Positions 12,600-25,950 of a DNA stretch of 64,000 nt are shown piece by piece. The notes beneath the pieces were generated by a model. That model was not told the origin of the DNA. It made no database searches and saw only the letters and a program-made list of their open reading frames with translations. The DNA is from Adiantum capillus-veneris. Its lineage: Eukaryota > Streptophyta > Polypodiopsida > Polypodiales > Pteridaceae. A program made the position numbers and the translations under genes. The stretch spans positions 14,768,978-14,832,977 of the forward strand of contig CM043961.1 of NCBI GenBank assembly GCA_014529385.2, given 5' to 3'. Position 1 is the first letter of the stretch; every line of letters begins with the position of its first letter.

Positions 12600-15500
12600 A
12601 TCCTTTCAAGGTTGACCACGTGGTGCACCTTGAAACGAAAATTCCCTTTCTATACCAGACCATAGCTTGGAGAAATGGTGGACATAGTTATAATGCCCAA
12701 TATCCAAGGTGAAACCTAGTTGTAATACCCACTGCAACCTATCAACTACTATAGGACTATGCTTTCCAATGTCCAAGTATCCCTTGAGTCTTCCAAGGTT
12801 GAACACGTGGTGGACCTTGAAATGAAAATACCCTTTCTATATCAGAGCATAGCTTGGACAAGTGGTGGAACTAGTTATAATGCCCAATATCCAAGGTGAA
12901 ACACCTTAGGACCTTGCTACCTTCCTTGCCAATGTTTACGTAGCCCCTCATTTCTTTAATGGATGCAAGGTTGGACAACTGGTGGACCTTAAAACCAAAG
13001 CCTCTTTGCTATATGAGAGCATAGGTTGGACCTAGTTGTAATACCCACTGCCACCTATAAACTACTATAGGACTATGCTTTCCAATGTCGAGGTATCCCT
13101 TGAGTCTTGCAAGGTTGAACACGTGGTGGATTTCTGAAACCAAAATCCCCTTTCTATATCAGAGCATATCTTGGACAAGTAGTGGACATAGTTATAATGC
13201 CCAATATCCAAGGTGAAACACCTTAGGACCTTGCTACCTTGCTTTCCAAAGCTTACGTAGCCCCTCATTTCTTTAATGTAAGCAAGGTTGGACAAGTGGT
13301 GGACCTTGAAACCAAAGCCTCTTTGATATATGAGAGCATATGTTGGACCTAGTTGTAATACCCACTGCCAGCTATCAACTACTATAGGACTATGCTTTCC
13401 AATGTCCAAGTATCCCTTGAGTCCTTCAAGGTTGAACATGTGGTGGACCTTGAAACTAAAATCCCCTTTCTATATCAGAGCACAGCTAGGACAAGTGGTG
13501 GACCTAGTTATAATGCCCAACATACAAGGTGAAACACCTTAGGACCTTGATACCTTGCTTACCAATGTTTATGTAGCCCCTCATTTCTTTAATGGAAGCA
13601 AGGTTGCACAAGTGGTGGACCTTGAAACGAAAGCCTCTTTGCTATATGAGAGCATATGTGGACCTAGTTGTAATAGCCACTGCCAGCTATCAACTACTAT
13701 AGGACTATAGTTTCCAATGTCCAAGTATCCCTTGAGTCTTTCAAGGTTGAACATGTGGTGGACCTTGAAACGAAAATCCCCTTTCTATATGAGAGGATAG
13801 GTAGGACAAGTGGTGGACCTAGTTATAATGCCCAATATCCAAGTTGAAACACCTTAGGACCTTGCTACCTTGCTTGCCAATGTTTACATAGCCCCTCATT
13901 TCTTTAAAGGAAGCAAGGTTGGACAAGTGGTGGACTTTGAAACCAAAGCCTCTTTGCTATATGAGAGCATAGGTTGGACCTAGTTGTAATACCCACTGCC
14001 ACCTATCAACTACTATAGGACTATGCTTTCCAATGTCCAAGTATCCCTTGAGCCTTTCAAGGTTGACCACGTGGTGCACCTTGAAACGAAGATTCCTTTT
14101 CTATACCAGACCATAGCTTGGAGAAGTGGTGGACATAGTTATAATGCCCAATATCCAAGGTGAAAGCTAGTTGTAATACCCACTGCAACCTTTCAACTAC
14201 TATAGGACTATGCTTTCCAATGTCCAAGTATCCCTTGAGTCTTGCAAGGTTGAACACGTGGTGCACCTTGAAATGAAAATACCCTTTCTATATCAGAGCA
14301 TAGATTGGACAAGTGGTGGACCTAGTTATAATGCCCAATATCCAAGGTGAAACACCCTAGGACCTTGCTACCTTGCTTGCCAATGTTTACGTAGCCCCTC
14401 AGTTCTTTAATGGATGCAAGGTTGGAGAACTGGTGGACCTTAAAACCAAAGCCTCTTTGCTATATGAGAGCATAGGTTGGACCTAGTTGTAATACCCACT
14501 GCCACCTATAAACTACTATAGGACTATGCTTTCCAATGTCCAGGTATCCCTTGAGTCTTGCAAGGTTGAACACGTGGTGGATTACTGAAACCAAAATCCC
14601 CTTTCTATACCAGAGCATATCTTGGACAAGTGGTGGACATAGTTATAATGCCCAATATCCAAGGTGACACACCTTAGGACCTTGCTACCTTGAAGCCAAT
14701 GTTTATGTAGCCCCTCATTTATTTAATGTAAGCAAGGTTGGAGAAGTGGTGGACCTTGAAACCAAAGCCTCTTTGCTATATGAGAGCATATGTTGGACCT
14801 AGTTGTAATACCCACTGCCAGCTATCAACTACTATAGGACTATGCTTTCCAATGTCCAAGTATCCCTTGAGTTCTTCAAGGTTAAACATGTGGTGGACCT
14901 TGAAACTAAAATCCCCTTTCTATATCAGAGCAAAGCTAGGAAGAGTGGTGGACCTAGTTATAATGCCCAATATACAAGGTGAAACACATTAGGACCTTGG
15001 TACCTTGCTTACCAATGTTTATGTAGCCCCTCATTTCTTTAATGGATGCACGGTTGGACAACTGGTGGACCTTAAAACCAAAGCCTCTTTGCTATATGAG
15101 AGCATAGGTTGGACCTAGTTGTAATACCCACTGCCACCTATCAGCTACTATAGGACTATGGTTTCCAATGTCCAAGTATCCCTTGAGTCTTTCAAGGTTG
15201 AACACGTGGTGGACCTTGAAACGAAAATACCCTTTCTATACCAGAGCATAGTTTGGAGAAGTGGTGGACCTAGTTATAATGCCCAATATCCAAGGTGAAA
15301 CATCTTAGGACCTTGCTACCTTGCTTGCCAATGTTTACGTAGCCCCTCATTTCTTGAATGGAAGCAAGCTTGGACAAGTGGTGGACCTTGAAACCAAAGC
15401 CTCTTTGCTATATGAGAGCATAGGTTGGACCTAGTTGCAATACGCACTGCCACCTATCAACTACTATAGGACTATGCTTTCCAATGTCCAAGTATCCCTT

Positions 15501-16100
15501 GAGTCTTTCAAGGTTGAACATGTGGTGGACCTTGAAACGAAAATCCACTTTCTATATGAGAGCATAGCTAGGACAAGTGGTGGACCTAGTTATAATGCCC
15601 AATATCCAAGGTGAAACACCTTAGGACCTTGCTACCTTGCTTGCCAATGTTTACATAGCCCCTCATTTCTTTAAAGGAAGCAAGGTTGGACAAGTGGTGA
15701 ACTTTGAAACCAAAGGCTCTTTGCTATATGAGAGCATAGGTTGGACCTAGTTGTAATACCCACTACCACCTATCAACTACTATAGGACTATGCTTTCCAA
15801 TGTCCAGTATCTCTTGAGCCTTTCAAGGTTGACCACGTGGTGCAGTTTGAAACGAAAATTCCCTTTCTATACCAGACCATAGCTTGGAGAAGTGGTGGAC
15901 ATAGTTATAATGCCCAATATCCAAGGTGAAACGTAGTTGTAATACCCACTGCAATCTATCAACTACTATAGGACTATGCTTTCCAATGTCCAAGTATCGC
16001 TTGAGTCTTGCAAGGTTGAACACGTGGTGGACCTTGAAATGAAAATACCCTTTATATATAAGAGCATAGCTTGGACAAGTGGTGGACCTAGTTATAATGC
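12600..16100 (+). repeat. Segmental duplication, copy 1 (offset about 13.13 kb)
   Basis: This stretch matches 25735-29230 at an offset of 13125-13132 bp. Shared private variants include CCAAAGCTTACGTAG at about 13246 and 26378, and CCTTGAAGCCAATGTTTATG at about 14690 and 27815. The short deleted units near 12714 and 14165 correspond to those near 25849 and 27294. The copied block is about 3.5 kb, or about 11 units including short ones. Boundaries were estimated by eye. Confidence 0.8.
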
Positions 16101-19100
16101 CCAATATCCAAGGTGAAACACCTTAGGACCTTGCTACCTTGCTTGCCAATGTTTACGTAGCCCCTCATTTCTTTAATGGATGCAAGGTTGGACAACTGGT
16201 TGACCTTAAAATCAAAGCCTCTTTGCTATATGAGAGCATAGGTTGCACCTAGTTGTAATACCCACTGCCACCTATAAACTAGTATAGGACTATGCTTTCC
16301 AATGTCCAGGTATCCCTTGAGTCCCACAAGGTTGAACACGTGGTGGACCTTGAAACTAAAATCCCCTTTCTATATCAGAGCATAGCTTGGACAAGTGGTG
16401 GACCTAGTTATATAGCCCAATATCCAAGGTGAACCAACTTAGGACCTTGCTACCTTGCTTGCCAATGTTTACGTAGCCCCTTATTTCTTTAATGGAAGCA
16501 AGGTTGGACAAGTGGTGGAGCTTGAAACCAAAGCCTCTTTGCTATATGAGAGCATATGTTGGACCTAGTTGTAATAGCCACTGCCACCTATCAACTACTA
16601 TAGGACTATGCTTTCCAATGTCCAAGTATCCCTTGAGTCTCTCAAGGTTGAACATGTGGTGGACGTTGTAACCAAAATCCCCTTTCTATATCAAAGCATA
16701 TCTTGGACAAGTGGTGGACATAGTTATAATGCCCAATATCCAAGGTGACACACCTTAGGACCTTGCTACCTTGCTTACCAATGTTTATGTAGCCCCTCAT
16801 TTCTTTAATGTAAGAAAGGTTGGAGAAGTGGTGGACCTTGAAACCAAAGCCTCTTTGCTATATGAGAGCATATGTTGGACCTAGTTGTAATACCCACTGC
16901 CAGCTATCAACTACTATAGGACTATGCTTTCCAATGTCCAAGTATACCTTGAGTCCTTCAAGGTTAAACATGTGGTGGACCTTGAAACTAAAATCCCCTT
17001 TCTATATCAGAGCATAGCTAGGACAAGTGGTGGACCTAGTTATAATGCCCAATATACAAGGTGAAACACCTTAGGACCTTGCTACCTTGCTTACCAATGT
17101 TTACGTAGCCCCTCATTTCTTAAATGGAAGCAAGCTTGGACAAGTGGTGGCCCTTGAAACCAAAGCCTCTTTGCTATATGAGAGCATAGGTTGGACCTAG
17201 TTGCAATACGCACTGCCACCTATCAACTACTATAGGACTATGCTTTCCAATGTCCAAGTATCCCTTGAGTCTTTCAAGGTTGAACATGTGGTGGACCTCG
17301 AAACGAAAATCCCCTTTCTATATGAGAGCATAGCTAGGACAAGTGGTGGACCTAGTTATAATGCCCAATATCCAAGGTGAAACACCTTAGGACCTTGCTA
17401 CCTTGCTTGCCAATGTTTACGTAGCCCCTCATTTCTTTAAAGGAAGCAAGGTTGGACAAGTGGTGAACTTTGAAACCAAAGGCTCTTTGCTATATGAGAG
17501 CATAGGTTGGAGCTAGTTGTAATACCCACTACCACCTATCAACTACTATAGGACTATGCTTTCCAATGTCCAAGTATCCCTTGAGCCTTTCAATGTTTAC
17601 CACGTGGTGCACTTTGAAACGAAAATTCCCTTTCTATACCAGACCATAGCTTGGAGAAGTGGTGGACATAGTTATAATGCCCAATATCCAAGGTGAAACC
17701 TAGTTGTAATACCCTTTGCAATCTATCAACTACTATAGGACTATGCTTTCCAATGTCCAAGTATCCCTTGAGTCTTGCAAGGTTGAACACGTGGTGGACC
17801 TTGAAACTAAAATCCCCTTTCTATATCAGAGCATAGCTTGGACAAGTGGTGGACCTAGTTATATAGCCCAATATCCAAGGTGAACCAACTTAGGACCTTG
17901 CTACCTTGCTTGCCAATGTTTACGTAGCCCCTTATTTCTTTAATGGAAGCAAGGTTGGACAAGTGGTGGAGCTTGAAAGCAAAGCCTCTTTGCTATATGA
18001 GAGCATATGTTGGACCTAGTTGTAATAGCCACTGCCACCTATCAACTACTATAGGACTATGCTTTCCAATGTCCAAGTATCCCTTGAGTCTCTCAAGGTT
18101 GAACATGTGGTGGACGTTGTAACTAAAATCCCCTTTCTATATCACAGCATAGCTAGGATAAGTAGTGGACCTAGTTATAATGCCCAATATACAAGGTGAA
18201 ACAACTTAGGACCTTGCTACCTTGCTTACCAATGTTTATGTAGCCCCTCATTTCTTTAATGGAAGCAAGGTTGGACAAGTGGTGGACCTTGAAACCAAAG
18301 CCTCTTTGCTATATGAGAGCATATGTTGGACCTAGTTGTAATAGCCACTGCCACCTATCAACTACTATAGGACTATGCTTTCCAATGTCCAAGTATCGCT
18401 TGAGTGTTTCAAGGTTGAACATGTGGTGGACGTTGTAACTAAAATCCCCTTTCTATATCAGAACAAAGCTAGGACAAGTGGTGGACCTAGTTATAATGCC
18501 CAATATACAAGGTAAAACACCTTAGGACCTTGCTACCTTGCTTACCAATGTTTATGTAGGCCCTCATTTTTTTAAGGGAAGCAAGGTTGGACAAGGGGTG
18601 GACATTGAAACCAAAGCCTCTTCGCTATATGAGAGCATAGGTTGGACCTAGTTGTAATACCCAGTGCCACCTATCAACTACTATAGGACTATAATTCCAA
18701 TGTCCAAGTATCCCTTGAGTCTTTCAAGGTTGAACATGTGGTGGACCTTGAAACGAAAATCTTCTTTCTATATGAGAGCATAGCTAGGACAAGTGGTGGA
18801 CCTAGTTATAAAGCCCAATATCCAAGGTGAAACACCTTAGGACCTTGCTACCTTGCTTGCCAATGTTTACGTAGCTCCTCATTTCTTTGAAGGAAGCAAG
18901 GTTGGACAAGTGGTGGACCTTGAAACCAAAGCCTCTTTGCTATATGAGAGCATAGGTTGGACCTAGTTGTAATACCCACTGCCACCTATCAACTACTATA
19001 GGACTATGCTTTCCAATGTCCAAGTATCCCTTTAGTCTTTCAAGGTTGACCATGTGGTGCACCTTGAAACGAAAATTCCCTTTCTATACCAGAGCATAGC

Positions 19101-19659
19101 TTGGAGAAGTGGTGGACATATTTATAATGCCCAATATCCAAGGTGAAACCTAGTTGTAATACCCACTGCAACCTATCAACTACTATAGGACTATGCTTTC
19201 CAATGTCCAAGTATCCCTTGAGTCTTGCAAGGTTAAACAGGTGGTGGACCTTGAAATGAAACTACCCTTTCTATATGAGAGCATAGCTTGGACAAGTGGT
19301 GAACCTAGTTATAATGCCAAATATCCAAGGTGAAACACCTTAGGACCTTGCTACCTTGCTTGCCAATGTTTACGTAGCCCCTCATTTCTTTAATGGAAGC
19401 AAGGTTGGACAAGTGGTGGACCTTGAAACCAAAGCCTCTTTGCTATATAAGAGCATATGTTGGACCTAGTTGTAATACCCACTGCCACCTAAAAACTACT
19501 ATAGGACTATGCTTTCCAATGTCCAGGTATCCCTTGAGTCTTGCAAGGTTGAACACGTGGTGGACCTTGAAACTAAAATCCCCTTTCTATATCAGAGCAT
19601 AGCTTGGACAAGTGGTGGACCAAGTTATAATGCCCAATATCCAAGGTGAAACACCTTAG

Positions 19660-20300
19660 GACCTTGCTACCTTGCTTGCCAATGTTTACGTAGCCCCTCA
19701 TTTCTTTAATGGAAGCAAGGTTGGACAAGTGGTTGACCTTGAAACCAAAGCCTCTTTGCTATATGAGAGAATAGGTTGGACGTAGTTGTAATACCCACAG
19801 CCACCTATCAACTACTATAGTACTATGCTTTCCAATGTCCAAGTATCCCTTGAGTCTTGCAAGGTTGAACACGTGGTAGATTATCGAAACCAAAATCCCC
19901 TTTCTATATCAGAGCATATCTTGGACAAGTGGTGGACCTAGTTATAATGCCCAATATCCAAGGTGAAACACCTTAGGACATTGCTACCTTGCTTGCCAAT
20001 GTTTACGTAGCCCCTCATTTCTTTAATGGAAGCAAGGTTGGACAAGTGGTTGACCTTGAAACCAAAGCCTCTTTGCTATATGAGAGAATAGGTTGGACGT
20101 AGTTGTAATACCCACAGCCACCTATCAACTACTATAGTACTATGCTTTCCAATGTCCAAGTATCCCTTGAGTCTTGCAAGGTTGAACACGTGGTAGATTA
20201 TCGAAACCAAAATCCCCTTTCTATATCAGAGCATATCTTGGACAAGTGGTGGACCTAGTTATAATGCCCAATATCCAAGGTGAAACACCTTAGGACATTG
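19660..20300 (+). repeat. Two near-identical neighbouring units
   Basis: Adjacent units at about 19670-19985 and 19986-20301 share the private variants GAGAGAATAGGTTGGACGTAG, GTGGTAGATTATCGAAACC and TTAGGACATTGC. A third unit with the first two variants lies at about 20616-20930. This is a local, recent duplication by one or two units. Confidence 0.75.
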
Positions 20301-20929
20301 CTACCTTGCTTGCCAATGTTTACGTAGCCCCTCATTTCTTGAATGGAAGCAAGCTTGGACAATTGGTGGACCTTGAAACCAAAGCCTCTTTGCTATATGA
20401 GAGCATAGGTTGGACCTAGTTGTAACACGCATGCCACCTATTAACTACTATAGGACTATGGTTTCCAATGTCCAAGTATCCCTTGAGTCCTTCAAGGTTG
20501 AACATGTGGTGGACCTTGAAACTAAAATCCCCTTTCTATATCAGAGCATAGCTTGGACAAGTGGTGGACCAAGTTATAATGCCCAATATCCAAGGTGAAA
20601 CACCTTAGGACCTTGCTACCTTGCTTGCCAATGTTTACGTAGCCCCTCATTTCTTTAATGGAAGCAAGGTTGGACAAGTGGTTGACCTTGAAACCAAAGC
20701 CTCTTTGCTATATGAGAGAATAGGTTGGACGTAGTTGTAATACCCACAGCCACCTATCAACTACTATAGTACTATGCTTTCCAATGTCCAAGTATCCCTT
20801 GAGTCTTGCAAGGTTGAACACGTGGTAGATTATCGAAACCAAAATCCCCTTTCTATATCAGAGCATATCTTGGACAAGTGGTGGACCTAGTTATAATACC
20901 CAATATCCAAGGTGAAACACCTTAGGACC

Positions 20930-21990
20930 TTGCTACCTTGCTTGCCAATGTTTACGTAGCCCCTCATTTCCTTAAAGGAGGCAAGGTTGGACAAGTGGTG
21001 GACTTTGAAACCAAAGCCTCTTTGCTATATGAGAGCATAGGTTGGACCTAGTTGTAATACCCACTACCACCTATCAACTACTATAGGACTATGCTTTCCA
21101 ATGTCCAAGTATCCCTTGAGCCTTTCAAGGTTGACCATGTGGTGCACCTTGAAACGAAAATTCCCTTTCTATACCAGACCATAGCTTGGAGAAGTGGTGG
21201 ACATAGTTATAATGCCCAATATCCAAGGTGAAACCTAGTTGTAATACCCACTACAACCTATCAACTACTATAGGACTATGCTTTCCAATGTCCAAGTATC
21301 CCTTAAGTCTTGCAAGGTTGAACACGTGGTGGACCTTGAAATGAAAATACCCTTTCTATATCAGAGCATAGCTTGGACAAGTGGTGGACGTAGTTATAAT
21401 GTCCATAATCCAAGGTGAAACACCTTAGGACCTTGCTACCCTTCTTGCCAATGTTTACGTAGCCCCTCATTTCTTTAATAGATGCAAGGTTGGACAACTG
21501 GTGGACCTTAAAACTAAAGCCTCTTTGCTATATGAGAGCATAGGTTGGACCTAGTTGTAATACCCACTGCCACCTATAAACTACTATAGGACTATGCTTT
21601 CCAATGTCCAGGTATCCCTTGAGTCTTGCAAGGTTGAACACGTGGTGGACCTTGAAACTAAAATCCCCTTTCTATATCAGAGCATAGCTTGGACAAGTGG
21701 TGGATCTAGTTATAATGCCCAATATCCAAGGTGAACATCCTTAGGACCTTGCTACCTTGCTTGGGAATGTTTACGTAGCCCCTCATTTCTTTAATGGAAG
21801 CAATGTTGGACAAGTGGTTGACCTTGAAAGCAAAGCCTCTTTGCTCTATGCGAGCATAGGTTGGACCTAGTTGTAATACCCACTGCCACCTATCAACTAC
21901 TATAGGACTATGCTTTCCAATGTCCAAGTATCCCTTGAGTCTTGCAAGGTTGAACACGTGGTGGACCTTGAAACTAAAATCCCCTTTCTA
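20930..21990 (+). repeat. Duplicated segment, copy 1 (offset 2.40 kb)
   Basis: This segment matches 23330-24390 at an offset of about 2400 bp. Both have CCTTAAAGGAGGCAAGG (about 20969 and 23369), the short deleted unit, the unusual TATAATGTCCATAATCC (about 21396 and 23796) and GTGAACATCCTTAGG. Outside this interval the variant patterns stop matching. Confidence 0.78.
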
Positions 21991-23329
21991 TATCAGAGCA
22001 TAGCTTGGACAAGTGGTGGATCTAGTTATAATGCCCAATATCCAAGGTGATCCACCTTAGGACCTTGCTACCTTGCTTGCCAATGTTTACGTAGCCCCTC
22101 ATTTCTTTAATGGAAGCAAGGTTGGACAAGTGGTTGACCTTGAAACCAAAGCCTCTTTGCTATATGAGAGCATATGTTGGACGTAGTTGTAATACCCACA
22201 GCCACCTATCAACTACTATAGTACTATGGTTTCCAATGTCAAAGTATCCCTTGAGTCTTTCAAGGTTGAACACGTGGTGGACCTTGAAACGAAAATCCCC
22301 TTTGTATATCAGAGCATAGCTTGGACAAGTGGTGGACCTAGTTATAATGCCCAATATCCAAGGTGAAACACCTTAGGACATTGCTACCTTGCTTGCCAAT
22401 GTTTACATAGCCCCTCATTTCTTTAATGGAAGCAAGGTTGGACAAGTGGTTGACCTTGAAAGCAAAGCCTCTTTGCTATATGAGAGCATAGGTTGGACCT
22501 AGTTGTAATACCCACTGCCACCTATCAACTACTATAGGACTATGCTTTCCAATGTCCAAGTATCCCTTGAGTCCTTCAAGGTTGAACATGTGGTGGACCT
22601 TGAAACTAAAATCCCCTTTCTATAACAGAGCATAGCTAGGACAAGTGGTGGACCTAGTTAAAATGCCCAATATACAAGGTGAAACACCTTAGGACCTTGC
22701 TACCTTGCTTGCCAATGTTTACGTAGCCCCTCATTTCTTTAAAGGAAGCAAGGTTGGACAAGTGGTGGACTTTGAAACCAAAGCCTCTTTGCTATATGAG
22801 AGCATAGGTTGGACCTAGTTGTAATACCCACTGCCACCTATCAACTACTATAGGACTATGCTTTCCAATGTCCAAGTATCCCTTGAGTCTTGCAAGGTTG
22901 AACACGTGGTGGATTACTGAAACCAAAATCCCCTTTCTATATCAGAGCATATCATGGACAAGTGGTGGACATAGTTATAATGCCCAATATCCAAGGTGAA
23001 ACACCTTAGGACCTTGTTACCTTGCTTGCCAATGTTTACGTAAACCCTCATTTCTTTAATGGAAGCAAGGTTGGACAAGTGGTGGACCTTGAAACCAAAG
23101 CCTCTTTGCTATATGAGAGCATATGTTGGAGCTAGTTGTAATAGCCACTGCCAGCTATCAACTACTTTAGGACTATGCTTTCCAATGTCCAAGTATCCCT
23201 TGAGTCCTTCAAGGTTGAACATGTGGTGGACCTCGAAACTAAAATCCCCTTTCTATATCAGAGCATAGCTAGGACAAGTGGTGGACCTAGTTATAATGCC
23301 CAATATACAAGGTGAAACACCTTAGGACC

Positions 23330-24390
23330 TTGCTACCTTGCTTGCCAATGTTTACGTAGCCCCTCATTTCCTTAAAGGAGGCAAGGTTGGACAAGTGGTG
23401 GACTTTGAAACCAAAGCCTCTTTGCTATATGAGAGCATAGGTTGGACCTAGTTGTAATACCCACTACCACCTATCAACTACTATAGGACTATGCTTTCCA
23501 ATGTCCAAGTATCCCTTGAGCCTTTCAAGGTTGACCACGTGGTGCACCTTGAAACGAAAATTCCCTTTCTATACCAGACCATAGCTTGGAGAAGTGGTGG
23601 ACATAGTTATAATGCCCAATATCCAAGGTGAAACCTAGTTGTAATACCCACTACAACCTATCAACTACTATAGGACTATGCTTTCCAATGTCCAAGTATC
23701 CCTTGAGTCTTGCAAGGTTGAACACGTGGTGGACCTTGAAATGAAAATACCCTTTCTATATCAGAGCATATCTTGGACAAGTGGTGGACCTAGTTATAAT
23801 GTCCATAATCCAAGGTGAAACACCTTAGGACCTTGCTACCCTTCTTGCCAATGTTTACGTAGCCCCTCATTTCTTTAATGGATGCAAGGTTGGACAACTA
23901 GTGGACCTTAAAACCAAAGCCTCTTTGCTATATGAGAGCATAGGTTGGACCTAGTTGTAATACCCACTGCCACCTATAAACTACTATAGGACTATGCTTT
24001 CCAATGTCCAGGTATCCCTTGAGTCTTGCAAGGTTGAACACGTGGTGGACCTTGAAACTAAAATCCCCTTTCTATATCAGAGCATAGCTTGGACAAGTGG
24101 TGGATCTAGTTATAATGCCCAATATCCAAGGTGAACATCCTTAGGACCTTGCTACCTTGCTTGCGAATGTTTACGTAGGCCCTCATTTCTTTAATGGAAG
24201 CAAGGTTGGACAAGTGGTTGACCTTGAAAGCAAAGCCTCTTTGTTCTATGCGAGCATAGGTTGGACCTAGTTGTAATACCCACTGCCACCTATCAACTAC
24301 TATAGGACTATGCTTTCCAATGTCCAAGTATCCCTTGAGTCTTGCAAGGTTGAACACGTGGTGGACCTTGAAACGAAAATCCCCTTTCTA
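23330..24390 (+). repeat. Duplicated segment, copy 2 (offset 2.40 kb)
   Basis: This is the partner of 20930-21990. It carries the same GGAGGCAAGG, GTCCATAATCC and GTGAACATCC variants in the same order. Confidence 0.78.
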
Positions 24391-24549
24391 TATCAGAGCA
24401 TAGCTTGGACAAGTGGTAGACCTAGTTATAATGCCCAATATCCAAGGTTAAACACCTTAGGAGCTTTCTACCTTGCTTGCCAATGTTTGCGTAGCCCCTC
24501 ATTTCTTTAATGGAAGCAAGGTTGGACAAGTGGTTGACCTTGAAACCAA

Positions 24550-25950
24550 AGCCTCTTTGCTATATGAGAGCATAGGTTGGACCTAGTTGTAATACCCACT
24601 GCCACCTATCAACTACTATAGGACTATGCTTTCCAATGTCCAAGTATCGCTTGAGTCCTTCAAGGTTGAACATGTGGTGGACCTTGAAACTAAAATCCCC
24701 TTTCTGTATCAGAGAATAGCTAGTACAAGTGGTGGACCTAGTCATAATGCCCAATATACAAGGTGAAACATCTTAGGACCTTTCTACCTTGCTTACGAAT
24801 GTTTATGTAGCCCCTCATTTCTTTAATGGAAGCAAGGTTGGACAAGTGATGGACCTTGAAACCAAAGCCTCTTTGCTATATGAGAGCATAGGTTGGACCT
24901 AGTTGTAATACCCACTTCCGCCTATCAACTACTATAGGACTATGCTTTCCAATGTCCAAGTATCCCTTGAGACTTTCAAGGTTGAACATGTGGTGGACCT
25001 TGAAACAAAAATACCCTTTCTATACCAGAGCATAGCTTGGAGAAGTGGTGGACCTAGTAATAATTCCCAATATCCAAGGTAAAACATCTTAGGACCTTAC
25101 TACCTTGCTTGCCAATGTTTACGTATCCCCTCATTTCTTTAATGGAAGCAAGGTTGGACAAGTGGTTGACCTTGAAAGCAAAGCCTCTTTGCTCTATGAG
25201 AGCATAGGTTGGACCTAGTTGTACTACCCACTGCCACTTATCAAATAATGCACTTTCTATACCCTTTCTATACCACAGCATAGCTTGGCGAATTGGTGGA
25301 CCTAGTAATAATGCCCAATTTCCAAGGTGAAACACCTCAGGACCTTGCTACCTTGCTTGCCATTGTTTACGTAGCCCCTCATTTCTTGAATGGAAGCAAG
25401 CTTGGACAAGTGGTGGACCTTGAAACCAAAGCCTCTTTGTTATATGAGAGCACAGGTTGGACATAGTTGTAATACGCACTGCCACCTATCAACTACTATA
25501 GGACTATGCTTTCCAATGTCGAAGGTGAAACACCTTAGGACCTTGCTACCTTGATTGCCAATGTTTACGTAGCCCCTCATTTCTTTAAAGGAAGAAAGGT
25601 TGGACAAGTGGTGGACTTTGAAACCAAAGCCTCTTTGCTATATGAGAGCATACGTTGGACCTAGTTGTAATACCCACTGCCACCTATCAACTACTATAGG
25701 ACTATGCGTTCCAATGTCCAAGTATCCCTTGAGACTTTCAAGGTTTACCACGTGGTGCACCTTGAAACGAAAATTCCCTTTCTATACCAGACCATAGCTT
25801 GGAGAAGTGGTGGACATAGTTATAATGCCCAATATCCAAGGTGAAACGTAGTTGTAATACCCACTGCAACCTATCAACTACTATAGGAGTATGCTTTCCA
25901 ATGTCCAAGTATCCCTTGAGTCTTCCAAGTTTGAACACGTGGTGGACTTT
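24550..25950 (+). repeat. Segmental duplication, copy 1 (offset 11.62 kb)
   Basis: This segment matches 36170-37570 at a constant 11619-bp offset. Two odd joints are shared. One is the deletion with micro-duplication TATCAAATAATGC followed by CTTTCTATACC twice (about 25229-25272 and 36858-36891). The other is CCAATGTCGAAGGTGAAAC, which fuses half 1 directly to the half-2 dyad (about 25513 and 37132). Rare joints like these are strong evidence of common descent. Confidence 0.82.
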